From Symsagittifera roscoffensis (Eukaryota; Xenacoelomorpha; Acoela; Convolutidae): a DNA stretch of 64,000 nucleotides. The stretch is from contig NC_087069.1 of NCBI RefSeq assembly GCF_963678635.1, positions 11,059,206 through 11,123,205 of the forward strand, read 5' to 3'. The position numbers and the translations under genes were made by a program. Position 1 is the first letter of the stretch, and every line of letters begins with the position of its first letter. This document shows, piece by piece, positions 20,926 through 32,604 of the stretch. The notes beneath the pieces are model-generated. The model had not been told where the DNA came from. It ran no database searches and saw only the letters and a program-made list of their open reading frames with translations.

Positions 20926-20931
20926 AATAAA
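20926..20931 (+). promoter_or_regulatory. AATAAA polyadenylation signal for the RING gene
   Basis: AATAAA lies 42 bases after the stop codon of the RING gene, a normal distance for a short 3' UTR. Confidence 0.55.
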
Positions 20932-22124
20932 CCGATACAAATTGCAACAAAGAATGAAGTCACAAACTTTAAATATATTTTCCAAGTTCAACTAGGTGCT
21001 TGATTCAAAACTTAATACTTTTTAGATGAAAAACAAAACAAATTTACTGATAGGAAAACAGAAAATATCCTTAAACTATTGCAAACATTGAGCTTAGAAA
21101 GGTTTGGAAGAGAAGATTTTAACTCATTTTAAGTCATAGAAAAAAGGTCTTTAGGAACCAATTTTTTATCGAGAAGAAAATTAGATGCTTTATTTGCTTT
21201 CATTGAACCTCATTTTTTAGAAGTTTGAAGTGTTAAAATGCTGGTAAAAATTGTCACTCTTTTTTTTTGCCTTATTTTTTGTTCCAATTGTAGGCATGTC
21301 CAAATTGTGGTTGCATGACCAAAAAGTTTGAGCAAAAAATATTTCAAAAACAGTGTCAATATTTTTCCCAAATAAAACGTTCATTAAACATTAGTTCTTG
21401 TCAATTTGCGGAGGAAAAGACATGTTACTTATTTTTGTATTTTACGGTGATCAATAGCTATCTATTCAAAAATTGAGATTTACAATTCGGTAAATATATC
21501 TTTTCTCAGAGTCGTGGATTTTTCATCCAGAGCTAGCCGGATCCCTTTTTCGAATTTTTGAAGAATTTTTGTTCACTCTTTTTGTGTTGACCAAATTGAA
21601 CTTCCGGGCTCTCCCATAACAATATTAGGTGATATGGAGCCCGGCGTTTCTCTACCGCTGGCAAAAAAAAGTTGATTGCTGTTAGCAAGGCTAACTTCAA
21701 AAAATAATCTCTCCTCAGATCGATAGGTTATTGGCGTCCAAGGCGCCTTTAGAAAACTTTCAATGCTGATTGGCCGAAACATTCAGCGACATATCATCAA
21801 AGTGTCATTATCCCGAGAAAAGCAGCGATTGCCAGTGATAATGGAAAGAAAAATGATTTTCTGTTTTTTGTTTCAGTTTTTCGAGTTCTTCAGTTTTTCA
21901 GAGTGTTCGTGTAGGAAGATATTTAATATAATCCCAGATCTCCATACACAAATAAAAAATTCTCATCATACAATTTCAAAATAAAATTACTTGCTTTTCT
22001 TTACTTTCTTACATTCCGCCCCTGATATGAAGTCCGCCCCTGATGCTCCCCTGATATGAAGCTCCGTTTAATTCAAAAGAGTTTTTTTTCGGAATTCAAG
22101 GAGAGCACAGTAAATCAATAAGTC
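20932..22124. other. Gene-free AT-rich interval
   Basis: No frame with protein-like composition is visible. The short frames near 21573-21984 have no conserved features. No repeat family recurring elsewhere in the window was recognised here. Confidence 0.4.
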
Positions 22125-22126
22125 TA

Positions 22127-23145
22127 CCCTAGTCGATCAAGGGAGGTTATCTTGCAAGATCTTGCAAGAATCTTGCAAGATTCTTTTAAAGAGGATGCAT
22201 CTCTTTAAAAGATCTTGCAAGATTCTTGCAAGATCTTGCAAGATAACCTCCTTTAAAGATAACCTTTTTTTGCAAGATCTTTAAAGATACAATTTTTTTG
22301 GGCAAAAACAGCTTTACACGCGAAGACAACCAAGTAGCGTTCGTGGAAGAAGGAAGCAATCTTAGCTACGCATACATACACACAGCCCGCTCAAAAATCT
22401 CAACTTTCAAAACTCAAAGAAAAAAATAGAAGCCCTTTAAGCTCTTTAAATTTCTAGAACAATTTATGATGGGCGCTTTTTTGATAACATGAACCCGACT
22501 TGAGAAAACTGGATCAATAAGTAAAGTTTTTATTCTCTGGAAATCTAAAAAGTAAATTCCACTTTCAAAACTAGAAATCGATAGTCGAAAAAACTAAATA
22601 TCCCCGGTTTGAACTAATGAAAGCAATTCGTCACAAAAATTTTTTGGCCAATAATCCTTCAATTTTCGCAAACCAGTAGCCGCAATAATTGCGAATATAT
22701 TAAAAAGATTTGATTGGTTGATACTTTTAATCTCATTGAATAAATTAACAACAAATATGCGACTACTTTTTAACGCATGATTTTTGTCTAATTTTATTCG
22801 TTAAGCATTTAGAAACATCTCGTTCTAGAAATTTTATTCGTTAAGCATCTCGTTCTAGAAATTTTATTCGTTAAGCATCTCGTTCTAGAAACAATTTTTT
22901 TGATCTTACACCTAATTTCTGTTATTTTTTTTGTGTTTTTCGACAGAAATTTTGGGATGGTTATCTTGCAAGATTCTTGCAAGATTCTTGCAAGATAGCC
23001 TCCCTCTTTCAAGATTCTTGCAAGATAACCTCCATCTTGCAAGATCTTGCAAGATAACCTCCATCTTGCAAGATCTTGCAAGATAACCCTCTTTTGCAAG
23101 AATCTTGCAAGATCTTGCAAGATAACCTCCCTTGATCGACTAGGG
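22127..23145. mobile_element. 1.0-kb inverted-repeat element rich in TTGCAAGA repeats
   Basis: The ends are perfect inverted repeats of at least 40 bp, starting CCCTAGTCGATCAAGGGAGG and continuing with tandem TCTTGCAAGA units. TA flanks both ends (22125-22126 and 23146-23147), consistent with a TA target duplication, though the C and G beyond them also pair. Inside each end are many copies of the palindromic TCTTGCAAGA, so each terminus can fold on itself. No transposase is encoded; the minus-strand frame at 22809-23120 is only the translation of repeats. It looks like a non-autonomous DNA element. A diverged relative lies at 38238-39116. Confidence 0.82.
22791..22890 (+). repeat. 30-bp tandem repeat inside the element
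   Basis: Two exact 30-bp units (22831-22860 and 22861-22890; start ATTTTATTCGTTAAGCATCT) are preceded by a third with a short insertion (22791-22830). It is an internal minisatellite of the 22127-23145 element. Confidence 0.85.
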
Positions 23146-23180
23146 TAGTTTCTTCAATTCAGAATATGGGATATGCATTT

Positions 23181-24088
23181 CCCTGGTTGACCTCCATAGA
23201 CCGAAAATTCTAATCATAAAACTCTATAAACTTATCTATCAAAACATACCAATAATATCAATTTAATACAAATTGCTAAAATAGTGTCATCGATTTTTTC
23301 AAAGCATTTTTTCTGGTTTTGCCCTTAAAATCGGTGTATCGCACTAATTAGAAACTAATTTTTTTTGTCAAAAAATGCTCTCATACAATTAAAATATATG
23401 GAACTTGTATGACTAGCTTTTTTATAGCGACATGTAATTTCAAAATTGCCCCAAAAAATTTTTCGCGTTTTTTTTTTTCAAACGCGAGTCGAAATTTCTT
23501 CTCAAAAAACATTTGAGTTTTTCAAAAAAAAATTGCATGTAAAATTTAATTTTTTTTTGTGCATAACGTAGTCATAGATGTTGAATTTTTCATTGTCGCA
23601 TAATAGTTAATTTTTCAAAAACGTTTTAAACTATTTTTTTATGGCAAGTTTGTGTATGTCTTCATTAATGTCTGATAATTTAAAAATTTAGATTTTAAAA
23701 ATAATCTTCGTTAAAATTTGCCAAAATTTAAATATTTGTTACTTTTGTTATACCCTTTGTGTAAAACAGCTCTATAAAAATTCAGGTCGTTTTCGCAAGA
23801 CCAACCAACCTTTGGAGACTCCAGCTTTGAGTAGAACAAGGCCTTTGTCACCTGCGTTTGTTCACGAGTACAACTCAAAATTTTTCAGAAACTAAATTTA
23901 AAAAAAAAAAATTTTTTTTTGGTTTATGGAGAAATACTTGTCATACAACTTTCCTATTTGGATAAGTACTTGTCATAGAAATTTCGTACAGTTTTCTGTA
24001 CGTTTGGAGTTGTATGATACGAAGTATTTCATATATATAAAAGCGTATGAGTAGAAGTTGTTTGATTAGAAATTTTGGTCAACTCGGG
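23181..24088. mobile_element. Inverted-repeat element, CCCGGGTTGACC family, copy A (908 bp)
   Basis: The left end CCCTGGTTGACCTCCATAGA and right end GGTCAACTCGGG are inverted copies of each other, and TT flanks both sides. Subterminal motifs of the type GTATGATTAGAATTTT follow in inverted orientation. No protein is encoded. Copies B, C and D elsewhere share ends and motifs, so this is a non-autonomous DNA transposon family. Confidence 0.8.
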
Positions 24089-25720
24089 TTTCTTATATCG
24101 GCCTATTTTTTTCGTGCTGTGTAACTCAACTTACAAAGATCCAGAAATCCAGTAGATTAGAATTATGCCCAGTTTTGTAAGTCGCGTTCGAGTTTATTGA
24201 AAAAACTCATCAAATATGTTTTTTATTCTTCAAAAAACATTTGTCTGCATTGTTAGCTTATGCTTGTTAGCTTATCTGGATTGTTAGCTTATGATTTGCG
24301 CACTGGACTTTCATGATGAAAAATTGGTTGATCTGGATTATCATTGAAAGATTCCTCTGAAATCAAAAATGATTGATTATAATAAATGAAAATGGATAAT
24401 TATCTTATTCTTTATCAATCATTAAATCCCTGTACATCGATCATAACCATTTAACATAGATTTAAAAAAAAATTATAAATTTTTCTGAAAATTTTACACA
24501 CAATGCAGTACATTAAAAAATTAAGTTCTTTTTAGTATTTACGCATTACATAAGATCAAATAAGGTTCACTTTAGCTGAGAATGTGGTTATCTTATCTTC
24601 AATTTTTTTGTTCACCTTTTTTCTCATAAGTTTTTTTTAGCTTGTATTTTTTTTGCTGACCCATGCGCTTACCCATTCCTCCCCCCCCCACCCTCGCAAT
24701 AACGAAAAGTTTGCAGCTTTTGGCAAGTAAATCAATTATAATGAACTTGAATGGAATATAATCAATGATAATAGATTTCAATGGATTGTGTTTGACGCAA
24801 GTAATCGATTATAATGACAATATAATTGTTTCCATGGCCTGAATTTACGACAACTATAGATTATTTTGATCCAATTTTGGAAAACATTTATCCGTCATAA
24901 TCGATTTTTTTCCACGGAACTTTGGTGCTGGCTGAGATCAAATTAGCAAATCATTTGCAAACAAACTAATTAGATTGATTAAAAAAGAAAGCATACAAAA
25001 ATCTATACTAAGCAGTAGCTTAAAGTTTGAAAATATTAGTTGATTTTGTTGTATTATAATTGTTTTGTAAAAAAAAAGAAACATTGGCTGTCTGCATTCA
25101 GTCTTCACCTTAGGTTTGCAATTCTGAAGTCAACATGTCAAAATCAAACATTTAATTTTTGTCGTTAGGTTCCTTTCCAGATCTTGCATATAACGTTAGA
25201 CAAGCAGCAGGCTCGTTGGTATTAGGGCAAATCCGAATGAACTTTTGTAAAAACCGTTTGAAACAACAAAGTAGGCTGGAGCAACCAATCTTAGTTAACG
25301 AAGATCTTAAGCACAGTAGTTTTGAATTTTTTATCTACCCATCCACGTCCTCCGCTACCTGCCCCTCCACCAAAACACCCACGTCTACCGTCCCCCCGCG
25401 TTTTACACCCCCATGCGTTTACCCCACCATCACTAATCAGTCCCACCCAAAGATCCACTGGAATAGGTATATCGAGCTGCAACAAATAAGTAGGCTTGAT
25501 TTCAACAAGCAAATGAAAGAAAACTTTTTCATCACATTTTCTTCGTTTTCTCAGCAACTAATTAAATAAAGGGTTGAAATTTTATATTTTGGGGGTAGGG
25601 GTTAACGTGGGTATGCAAGAGGTCAGATTGTGATACTAGCGAACAGAACTGAGTAACAAAAACTCATCATAAAAATGCAATGGAATTATTTTAGGATAAA
25701 ATTTAGTGAGAGAACAGAAT
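24089..25720. other. Gene-free interval with C-rich tracts and ATAATCGATTATAAT-like words
   Basis: TGTTAGCTTAT occurs three times at 24248-24292. From 24360 to 24930 there are many words related to ATAATCGATTATAAT, as in the 36145-37861 element, but no terminal repeats were found. A C-run at about 24681-24690 and C-rich sequence at 25340-25440 make false Pro-rich frames. No gene is supported. Confidence 0.4.
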
Positions 25721-26021
25721 TGTGGCACTGCGTTAGCAGTAGCTGACCTTGAGCGACAGCTAAACGGTCACTGCAACTGCAGTAAGCGTATTTATTAATG
25801 TTATATAATTACATTATTATTATGTAAGCGTGGTCAAGGCCATCGGTGGTGCTAGAATCGTATCAATGATTTATTCAGTGTTATGTACTCTCGTATGCAA
25901 ACTAGTAACAAATCAAAGCTACGATAAACCTTTGTTAAAACATCGGTTAGCAAGTTAAATTTAACAGTACTTTATCCACGTTTTTCACACACCAAACTTA
26001 GACAAAATTTGGGAATATAAC
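25721..26021 (+). repeat. 5' LTR of the 7.2-kb element
   Basis: It starts TGTGGCACTGCGTTAGCAGT. It matches 32605-32903 with about a dozen differences. The 3' border is uncertain by a few bases (GGGAATATAAC here, GGGAATATCAC in the other copy). Confidence 0.88.
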
Positions 26022-26022
26022 T

Positions 26023-26041
26023 TGGCGCAGCCAGCAGGATT
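26023..26041 (+). other. Primer-binding site, tRNA-Ser type
   Basis: TGGCGCAGCCAGCAGGATT is complementary to a tRNA 3' end reading AATCCTGCTGGCTGCGCCA. The G before CCA and the AATCCTGC T-arm are typical of eukaryotic tRNA-Ser. It starts one or two bases after the LTR, as expected. Confidence 0.7.
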
Positions 26042-26059
26042 CCTATCTCAGGACAACGG

Positions 26060-27130
26060 AATTGATATGGGCATTCCTGTTTTCTGAACCACAGCGAACT
26101 CCGACCCACCCTGGAATTTTAAAGTGTGGCTCGACCAGTTCCTGATGGCCGTAAGAGTAAAGGAAAAAGTTAACCCAGAAGTACTTCTGGAGAATCCTTA
26201 ACCTGTTATAGAGGAACCGGAACCACGTCCGGAAACGCCTCGACCGGGCGAAGACGCTGCTGCGACAGCAGCACGAGAAGCACGGGATAGACTGTTAAGA
26301 GATCGCGTAGCAGCAGAAAATGAAGAGAGACGAGAAAGAGGACCAAAGGTTGGTCACAATATCTATTACAACGAGGTGCAAAAACGTCTAGTGTCAAGGC
26401 TATTTCTGGCGTTTGGAACGGAAGGAAAGAAACGATTTGTTCAAAAAAAAATCCTCACGTCGAAAATTCCAAACTGGAGTTTAAAAAAATGGTCAGATTG
26501 GCGAAGGTTACTTTCGAAAAATGCCAAAGCCTTACTTACGAGCGATACAAACAGTTTAATAGATCCCAAGAAGTTGGGGAATCGTTGGAGGCGTTTCATT
26601 CCGCATTAACAGCGAAGTCGGCACTGGACACATTGGAGGATGAACTTGTGAGAGATCTATTCATTTCCAAGATGAGAAGCCTTGCGTTGTAAGACACACT
26701 TACGTTCGAAACATTGCCGCCTGATGAAGTGTTGAAACGTGCATTAAAATTTGAACAAAGTAAGCAAACAACACAAGCATTTCAGAAATCGACATTAAGT
26801 ACTGCACAAACGATATCGCAATCGATTTCGCAAATTAAGATAAAACAGGAACCGATTTTGCAACAGAAACCAGCAAAATAAAAGATTCAATCGGGATAGG
26901 AATAGACGAAAACAGCCGGATGGAAGGGCACCAGCCAAAAATAATACAGACGACAGGAAACCGTGCAATAGATGTAGAAACTTTTTACGGAAGGACATTT
27001 AAAAAACTGTGCAGCCATGGGAAAACAATGCAATAACTGCAATAAACCTAACCATTTTGCACGCATGTGTCGTTCCCAGCAGGTAAACGAGATAACAGAG
27101 ACAACAGAGAGCTCGGAGGGAGAATGCATT
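26060..27130 (+). pseudogene. Gag of the 7.2-kb element (capsid plus zinc knuckles), broken
   Basis: Coding-like sequence starts after the primer site with a charged N-terminal region (about 26200-26340). The capsid core is split between two registers: RLFLAFGTEGKKRF near 26395-26440, then VTFEKCQSLTYERYKQF, then DELVRDLFISKM (26489-26692). A TAA at 26690-26692 ends the second, although the same register continues. Near 26960-27065 lie two nucleocapsid knuckles. The first is disrupted by a frameshift; the second is intact as CNNCNKPNHFARMC (27022-27063, C-x2-C-x4-H-x4-C). Capsid and knuckles would package RNA in a particle. Confidence 0.8.
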
Positions 27131-27711
27131 TAATACAAACATTTGACTCTTGCGAGGAACTTGAAATTTTGTCCTTCGAACAAAACAACAGTCAGCTCGA
27201 GAAGATAAATAGATGCATCAAAGAAAAATCGGAAAAAAATAACAAAGTTGGAACTGCCAACAAACAACTAGAAATGCGAAAAATTGATATTCGTCGAGCC
27301 CCAACCTCAGAAAAGATGAAATCATTTGAAGCGCTAGTTCGAATTGATAATCAGATAATCAACATGACTGTAGATACAGGAAGCCTAAAATCTTTCCTGA
27401 CTTAGACAGTAGCAAAACAAATCCTCCATTTGTCTGGGAAGGTACAATTTACAACCTCAGAACAACTGAACCTGCCAGCCCAATTTGTTGATTATAACAA
27501 ACAACCCATTGTAATTTTGGGCGCAATGAAAATAAATAAAGGCTCGGCCGGGTGGGAAATTCTTAACGCCACATTCTTAATCACAAAAATCTGGACGCGC
27601 TGCATTTTAGGGCTAGACTTACAAAACAAAGTTGGTATCAGTACTACCCAAAAAACGGCCCCAAAAGAAAAGTTTCGATTTGACGTACTCTCGTGTGAAC
27701 TGTCGGAATAG
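27131..27711 (+). pseudogene. Aspartic protease of the 7.2-kb element, one in-frame stop
   Basis: The retropepsin active site appears as MTVDTGSLKSFLT and is intact (D-T-G-S). A TAG at 27403-27405 follows two codons later, but the same register continues to 27711 with the family's closing block CILGLDLQNKVGI. The register is shared with the frame that starts at 27067. Confidence 0.8.
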
Positions 27712-28731
27712 TGGAAGAAAAGTTTCATGCAAAATTCAAAAACTTGTTCGAACGTCAACAACGATCAATACACCATGTGGTAAACACTACATTCAAGTAT
27801 CCTCTCTGCCCAATTCAGGAAAAGGGGAGGCGAATACCGAATCATGTACAGGAGAAAGTCGAAAAAAAAATCGACAAACTACTGCTGGAGGGTCACATTC
27901 AACGTTTGGATAAATGTACCAGCGTTTGATTTATCGCTCCCACTGTCATTACTGTCAAGAAAGATGACTCCATCAAGTTGGCACTAGACGCCACACCTAT
28001 TAATAGTCAGCTGTACAAAAATAAGTACCAAAAGCCAAATGTAGATGATTTGCTAGATGGGGTCAGTCAAAACGTGACTGCACAAGCAACAGGTACTTTA
28101 TTTTTTCACTGTTCTGGATTTGAAGTACGCATACAGTCAACTGAAGCTAACACCTGAAACTGCAAGACAAGGCAATTTCAAAATAGTAGGGGGGAAGGCA
28201 ATGGGCACATATCAATTTTTGACCGGGTTCTGTGGTTTGGCTGATATGCCAGCGGAATTTCAAAAAGCAATGGATCGCACACTGAGCAATTCAAAAAACA
28301 CGTTTTGTTTTCTAGATGATATTTTGATAGTTTCAAAAGGTTCAGAGGCAGAACACAAAAAACTAACAACAGATGTCTTAATAAAGCTAAATAGAGAAAA
28401 ATTATCCCTTAAACTATCAAAATGTGAATTCTTCAAAACCGAAGTAAATTGGTTAGGGCATAAACTATCGGAAAATGGATTAACATCGAAAATCACAAAA
28501 ACGGAAGCCATACTCAAGTTAGAGCATCCACGTTCGCTGAAACAACTCAGGTCTTTCTTGGGGAGCATAAACCATCTTTCGAAATTTCTCACGAATGCAG
28601 CTACTCTTACGGATAAGCTGCGACCACTGTTACGTGAGGAGAACAAAAAGAAAAAATTGAAAAAAAATAAAAGCCACCGTCAAAAAATTCGAATGGTGTC
28701 CCGAATATACAGTAGGATTCGAGGACATTAA
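27712..28731 (+). pseudogene. Reverse transcriptase of the 7.2-kb element
   Basis: The pre-RT region (KYPLCPIQEKGRRIPNHVQ, then EKKIDKLLLEGHI) is in the register of 27711-27929 and is cut by a TGA at 27927-27929. The same register continues with ITVKKDDSIKLALDATPINS. A shift occurs in the T-run near 28100. From 28120 the core is open: LKYAYSQLKL (motif A), GFCGLADMPAEFQ (motif B), FCFLDDILIVS (motif C, FLDD), then the connection block RSLKQLRSFLGSINHLSKF. A-rich sequence at 28640-28680 ends the register. Confidence 0.88.
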
Positions 28732-29195
28732 AAAGCCAGTAGCAAACATAGCCCAGCTAAATTACTATGACCCAGCAAAAGAAACACGAGTCAAAGGTGA
28801 TGCAAGTCGTAGTGGGTTGGGAGCATCGTTAGAACAGAAAACAGAAGAAAACGACTGGGTCCCAATCTCATTTGCATCGCGCTATTTGAATAATCAAGAA
28901 AAAAATCTTCCACTAACGAACTGAAATTAATAGCGGTTGGATGAGCAATTGATCGTTTTAAACATTACTTATTAGGAAAAGAATTTGTAATAAACACCGA
29001 CCATAAAGCGCTAACATCTGCCTTAGAAGGAAATCGTTCTAAAAAGACCTACCAATCAAGATTAACACGATGGGTGGATAGATTATTACCATACCAATTT
29101 AAAATCAAACATATTTCTGGTAAAGATATGGGTATTGTGGATTATCTATCCCGAGAACCGACCGGAGAGCCCTGGCCGGAAACCAAAACTAGATG
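28732..29195 (+). pseudogene. RNase H of the 7.2-kb element
   Basis: In changed registers this stretch shows the RNase H blocks RVKGDASRSGLGASLEQ and, further on, VINTDHKAL, followed by LTRWVDRLLPYQFKIKH and the DYLSR segment that normally closes RNase H in gypsy elements. A shift near 28908 and a stop near 28942 interrupt it. Its role in an active element would be removal of RNA from the RNA-DNA hybrid. Confidence 0.8.
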
Positions 29196-30146
29196 AAAAT
29201 TTTCTAGTTAAATCAATTGAATGTTTTCATAAGGCACTCGACTGTTTGTACAGTAGGCTGAGTGATACAAATTCACTAATTCAGAATGAAAAGTTTATTC
29301 TAGAATATTCTAGAATATTCTCAGCAACAGAAGACTGAGAAATCCAGGCACGATTGCAATAGCAACCAAAAAGTCCAAAAACTAACAGAGCTCGACCGGA
29401 ACGAGAACGAGTTCGGTTCACGATTTTCAACTGCGAATATCGCGTTGAAGCGAAACTTTTTGTCAATTTCACGAATACAATTCAGTCGTTAATTCTATTC
29501 AGAAACAAAAAGAGTTAAGCACAGAAGCAATGGAGAGCGGAGAGGCAAAGAATAAAATAGTACGGATTGAAGACTGCAGGACGCAGGAGGATGTTGACAA
29601 GATAACGGAGGAGAAAGTAACGGAAACAACCTTTCACAGAACATGCAGAATCAGGAGGGGAGCGCTGGACAGATCGGGATCAGATAGCTTCGACGAAGAC
29701 AACTATGCTGCACGAGCAGTAACGTGGAACCAGGATGCAATTGAAACTAAGGACTTGCTGTCAATCTGGGACTTAGTCAGTCAAGAAAAAGAATATACGG
29801 GAAACATTAGAGAGCTGGAGGCGGCAACACAAAACACAAATGCTCACCAGCAGTCCGAGGTCACGAAATCGGTCAAACTCACCTGTGAAATCCATCATTG
29901 AAGTTGATCTAACCGCAGAGGATGATGCCAGCAGCCAGGACGTAAGTGTAATCCAATGAACAAGAAGGATGAACAAAAGCCGAAAAAAAACTGGACGAAT
30001 CGCTAGAGGACATGAGTAACATTGGAACTTTCAGTCTGTCTAAGCTATTCGATAAAACTTTGCTGGCCGAACTCATCTCGGAAGATGTATGGATGGATCG
30101 TTTACGTCGCGTGATAGAGAGAAAGGGTTGAGCAGAATTTGAATTA
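29196..30146 (+). pseudogene. Linker between RNase H and integrase, with a 123-codon charged frame
   Basis: The frame at 29530-29901 gives an acidic, charged product (DKITEEKVTETTFHR) without recognisable motifs; the rest contains short broken frames. The location and composition fit the spacer that many gypsy elements carry before the integrase zinc domain. ATTCTAGAATATTCTAGAATATTC at 29296-29319 is a short tandem repeat. Confidence 0.45.
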
Positions 30147-30830
30147 ATGGGCCCGTATACGAACCCATTATGGAATCAATTATCTGTGGTAGACGACTGC
30201 ATCCTGGTCGACAATCTTCTAGCAGTTCCGGTACAACTCCGACCGACGGTCATGAAGAGGATTCACAGAAGTCATCCGGGGCAAGAGTCCATGCTCGATG
30301 TTTCGAACTATCTGTGGTGGCCCCACATGCATAAAGATATCGTAAACCTCGCCGAAGAGCGTCGAGAATCCACACGCTATGGTAAGAACGCAAAGTATAT
30401 TATCCCTAAAAACTCCTCTCAACCTCTGCCGCTGCTTTCAAAGCCCGGGCAGGAGGTCCAATTAGATTACGCTGGTCCACTAGAAGATGGTAAGGGGAAG
30501 AAAATCTACTTGTTAACAGCGATTGATAGATACCCAAAATTTTCTTCTGTCAAAGTTACGAAATCAACGGGGGGGGGGGGGGGGTGGGGGAATCTACTAT
30601 AAAATTTTTACGCTCATACATCGATACTCACGGAATTCCGGAATCGATAAAAACAGAGCAATTCTCGGGATTCAAGGGAAAAGCGATGAAAAAATAACGA
30701 TAGAAAATAACATCGAACAAAATTTTTGTCTGGTGGGGGACCATCGCGGATGTGGTTTGGTTGAGAGGACAATCCAAACAATAAAAAGACGATTGGGGAT
30801 AATGCTACTGGGAGAAATGTAAAATCGATC
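30147..30830 (+). pseudogene. Integrase zinc-binding and catalytic region, ligand and catalytic residues changed
   Basis: The zinc domain is visible as IHRSHPGQESMLDVSNYLWWP, but the two Cys expected about 25 residues later are Arg and Ser (EERRESTRYG). The first catalytic Asp is present in VQLDYAGPLEDG. The second lies in HGIPESIKTEQFSGF, where the expected Asp is Glu. The third, Glu, is in GLVERTIQTIKRRLG. A run of 16 G plus TGGGGG (30569-30590) breaks the frame between the first and second residues. Enzyme function is clearly lost. Confidence 0.82.
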
Positions 30831-31118
30831 AAACTATGCCTGAGCACAATAATTTGGGATATGCATTGGATTAAACAGGAAAACATCCAGAAATCACCAT
30901 TTGAGGCACATTTTGGCAAGCTACCAAAAACGGAGTTTAAAATTATTCGGGACAAGTCCTAAACTTTTTTGATCATTTACACAAACAGCACCTGGAGAGA
31001 TCGGCACTGACCGCCAGCCAGATGAAAAAGAGAATAAACCAATCACGGGACTCACTCAAAATTGTGAAGAAAGGCCAGAGGAGTCGAGACATCAGCCCCT
31101 CTTTTCAAACTAGAAAAT

Positions 31119-31511
31119 ATGTCGACTCAAGAAAGAAATCGAGCAAAATACCTCAGAGCGTTACTGGAGGCGAACGCTAAATGGAATGCGGAACGCCAGA
31201 AACTCGAGGGAAAGGACCTACAACAGCTAGTCGATGTTACTAGCACCATAGACCCAGACCTTAGAAAAGAACTCCTCTATTCCTGCGAGCGCGGCTTCGT
31301 AGAAGGCAAAACCAAAGGACCGGAGGGGAACAGCCATAAGCTACTTCTCCGGGACGAGAACCGTAGAAGTGGGGCGGCGCTGAATAAGCCTTTCAAAGGA
31401 AAAGTAGCGGCCGAGTCGCCAAAAACAATCACAACAGCTGCGGGCGCAGTATATCGGAAAAGCGATCTGACCGAAGCGGCGATTCCTCTGAAAAATACAC
31501 CGAAGGAGTGA
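31119..31511 (+). pseudogene. Integrase C-terminal region
   Basis: The 130-codon frame has an acidic/basic helical N-terminal half and then LLRDENRRSGAALNKPFKGK and TTAAGAVYRKSDL. These resemble the beta-barrel end of gypsy integrases, which closes with a G-x-V-Y-R-K-S-D segment. It follows the broken catalytic region in the normal order, after an unclear stretch at 30831-31118. A separate small gene is less likely. Confidence 0.55.
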
Positions 31512-32604
31512 ACTAGTCAGAAAGAAAAAGCAAAAAGCCCGCTGGAAAAGCCAAAAAGTAAGCATCAAAAGAAGGATGCTGAGCAGGACGAAGAAACCGA
31601 GTAGGAGGAGGAAGATAAAAACACTTTTGACGAGCAAACAAAAGACCTCCTCTTCCAAAACAGCGACATTATAGTCAGATCGAGAGAAACGCCTACAGGA
31701 GGGGAACTTAACCTAGCAGTAAGGAGAGCGAAACCAAATCAAGGCGGCCGGTGATGGGGGGGCCGAAAACTCAAGAACAAGTGGCAATCTAGCCGAGAGG
31801 AAAGACACAAGAAAAGAAAAAAGCTGCAATAGCAGCGGAGGAGCTTCCGAAATCAAAGCCGGCGGAGACAATAAATCCTCAAGACCAGCCTAGCAGCTCA
31901 GGAGGTTTAGAAAGCGCTAAACCAAAACCTTCAAAGAAACGGATTACTAGGGACACATCTCCCAGCTCAATTCTGAACGCATTCCAGAAGCAAGACATGG
32001 CCCCAGAGAAGTGGCAAAATCTCGCAGATCAAGTACTTACAAGAGGATTACAAAAAACAGCGGAGGAAATACTAAACTCAAGGGACACTGTGTCAAAGGA
32101 ACAAGCGACAGGGGAACATTGCTCTCCACCAGATTTCTCGGACGAATCGATGATTGACGAGCAAACGGGAACCAGTGTCAGACGCAGTAAAAGAGCTACA
32201 AAAAACCAAGGGCCCAAGAGAATCGGTAGCCCGGGAAAACATTCAGTTGAAGATATAAGTACTGATGAGGACATTGCAGACCTGAATGCGATGGCTTTGG
32301 AACAGTACAGATATAAACTTGCGAACTTGAAGACGGACACGAGCAAGCCACTGGAAACGAGACTGAATCTCCTAGAACGGCATCTCTTCAGGAGAAATTT
32401 CGGCTACTCAGCGTTAGACACATCGCGACCATGGAAAACACAGTGGAAATTACCACTAGATCTTACGCTAGAAACAAAATTAAAACTGTCCACTAAAACT
32501 TGCGACACCTACCGGATCACAAACTGAGACAAAAACTCTTGATATGTTTTTAACCTTAAAATTTTATATGTATATAATAAAATTTTATTGGTCCTCGGGG
32601 GAAT
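31512..32604 (+). pseudogene. C-terminal pol extension or extra frame before the 3' LTR
   Basis: A Lys/Glu/Ser-rich coding-like region leads into an ATG frame of 176 codons (31997-32527) with basic and acidic clusters (TSVRRSKRATKNQGPKRIG, then SVEDISTDEDIADLNAMAL). No domain is recognised. The basic segment could bind nucleic acid or act as a nuclear signal, which is inference. The tract CTCGGGGGAA just before the LTR (about 32595-32604) is the likely polypurine tract. Confidence 0.45.

Noticed and set aside
22809-23120. Minus-strand frame of 103 codons with repeated LARILQ-like units
   Set aside because: It is the translation of the TTGCAAGA palindrome array in the inverted-repeat element, not a protein gene.
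22127-23145. CRISPR-like array
   Set aside because: The repeats are palindromic, contiguous, without unique spacers of constant length, and the genome is eukaryotic.
25159-25569. 136-codon frame with a Pro/Thr-rich middle
   Set aside because: The Pro-rich part comes from C-rich simple sequence, the start is not ATG, and no domain or splice context supports it.
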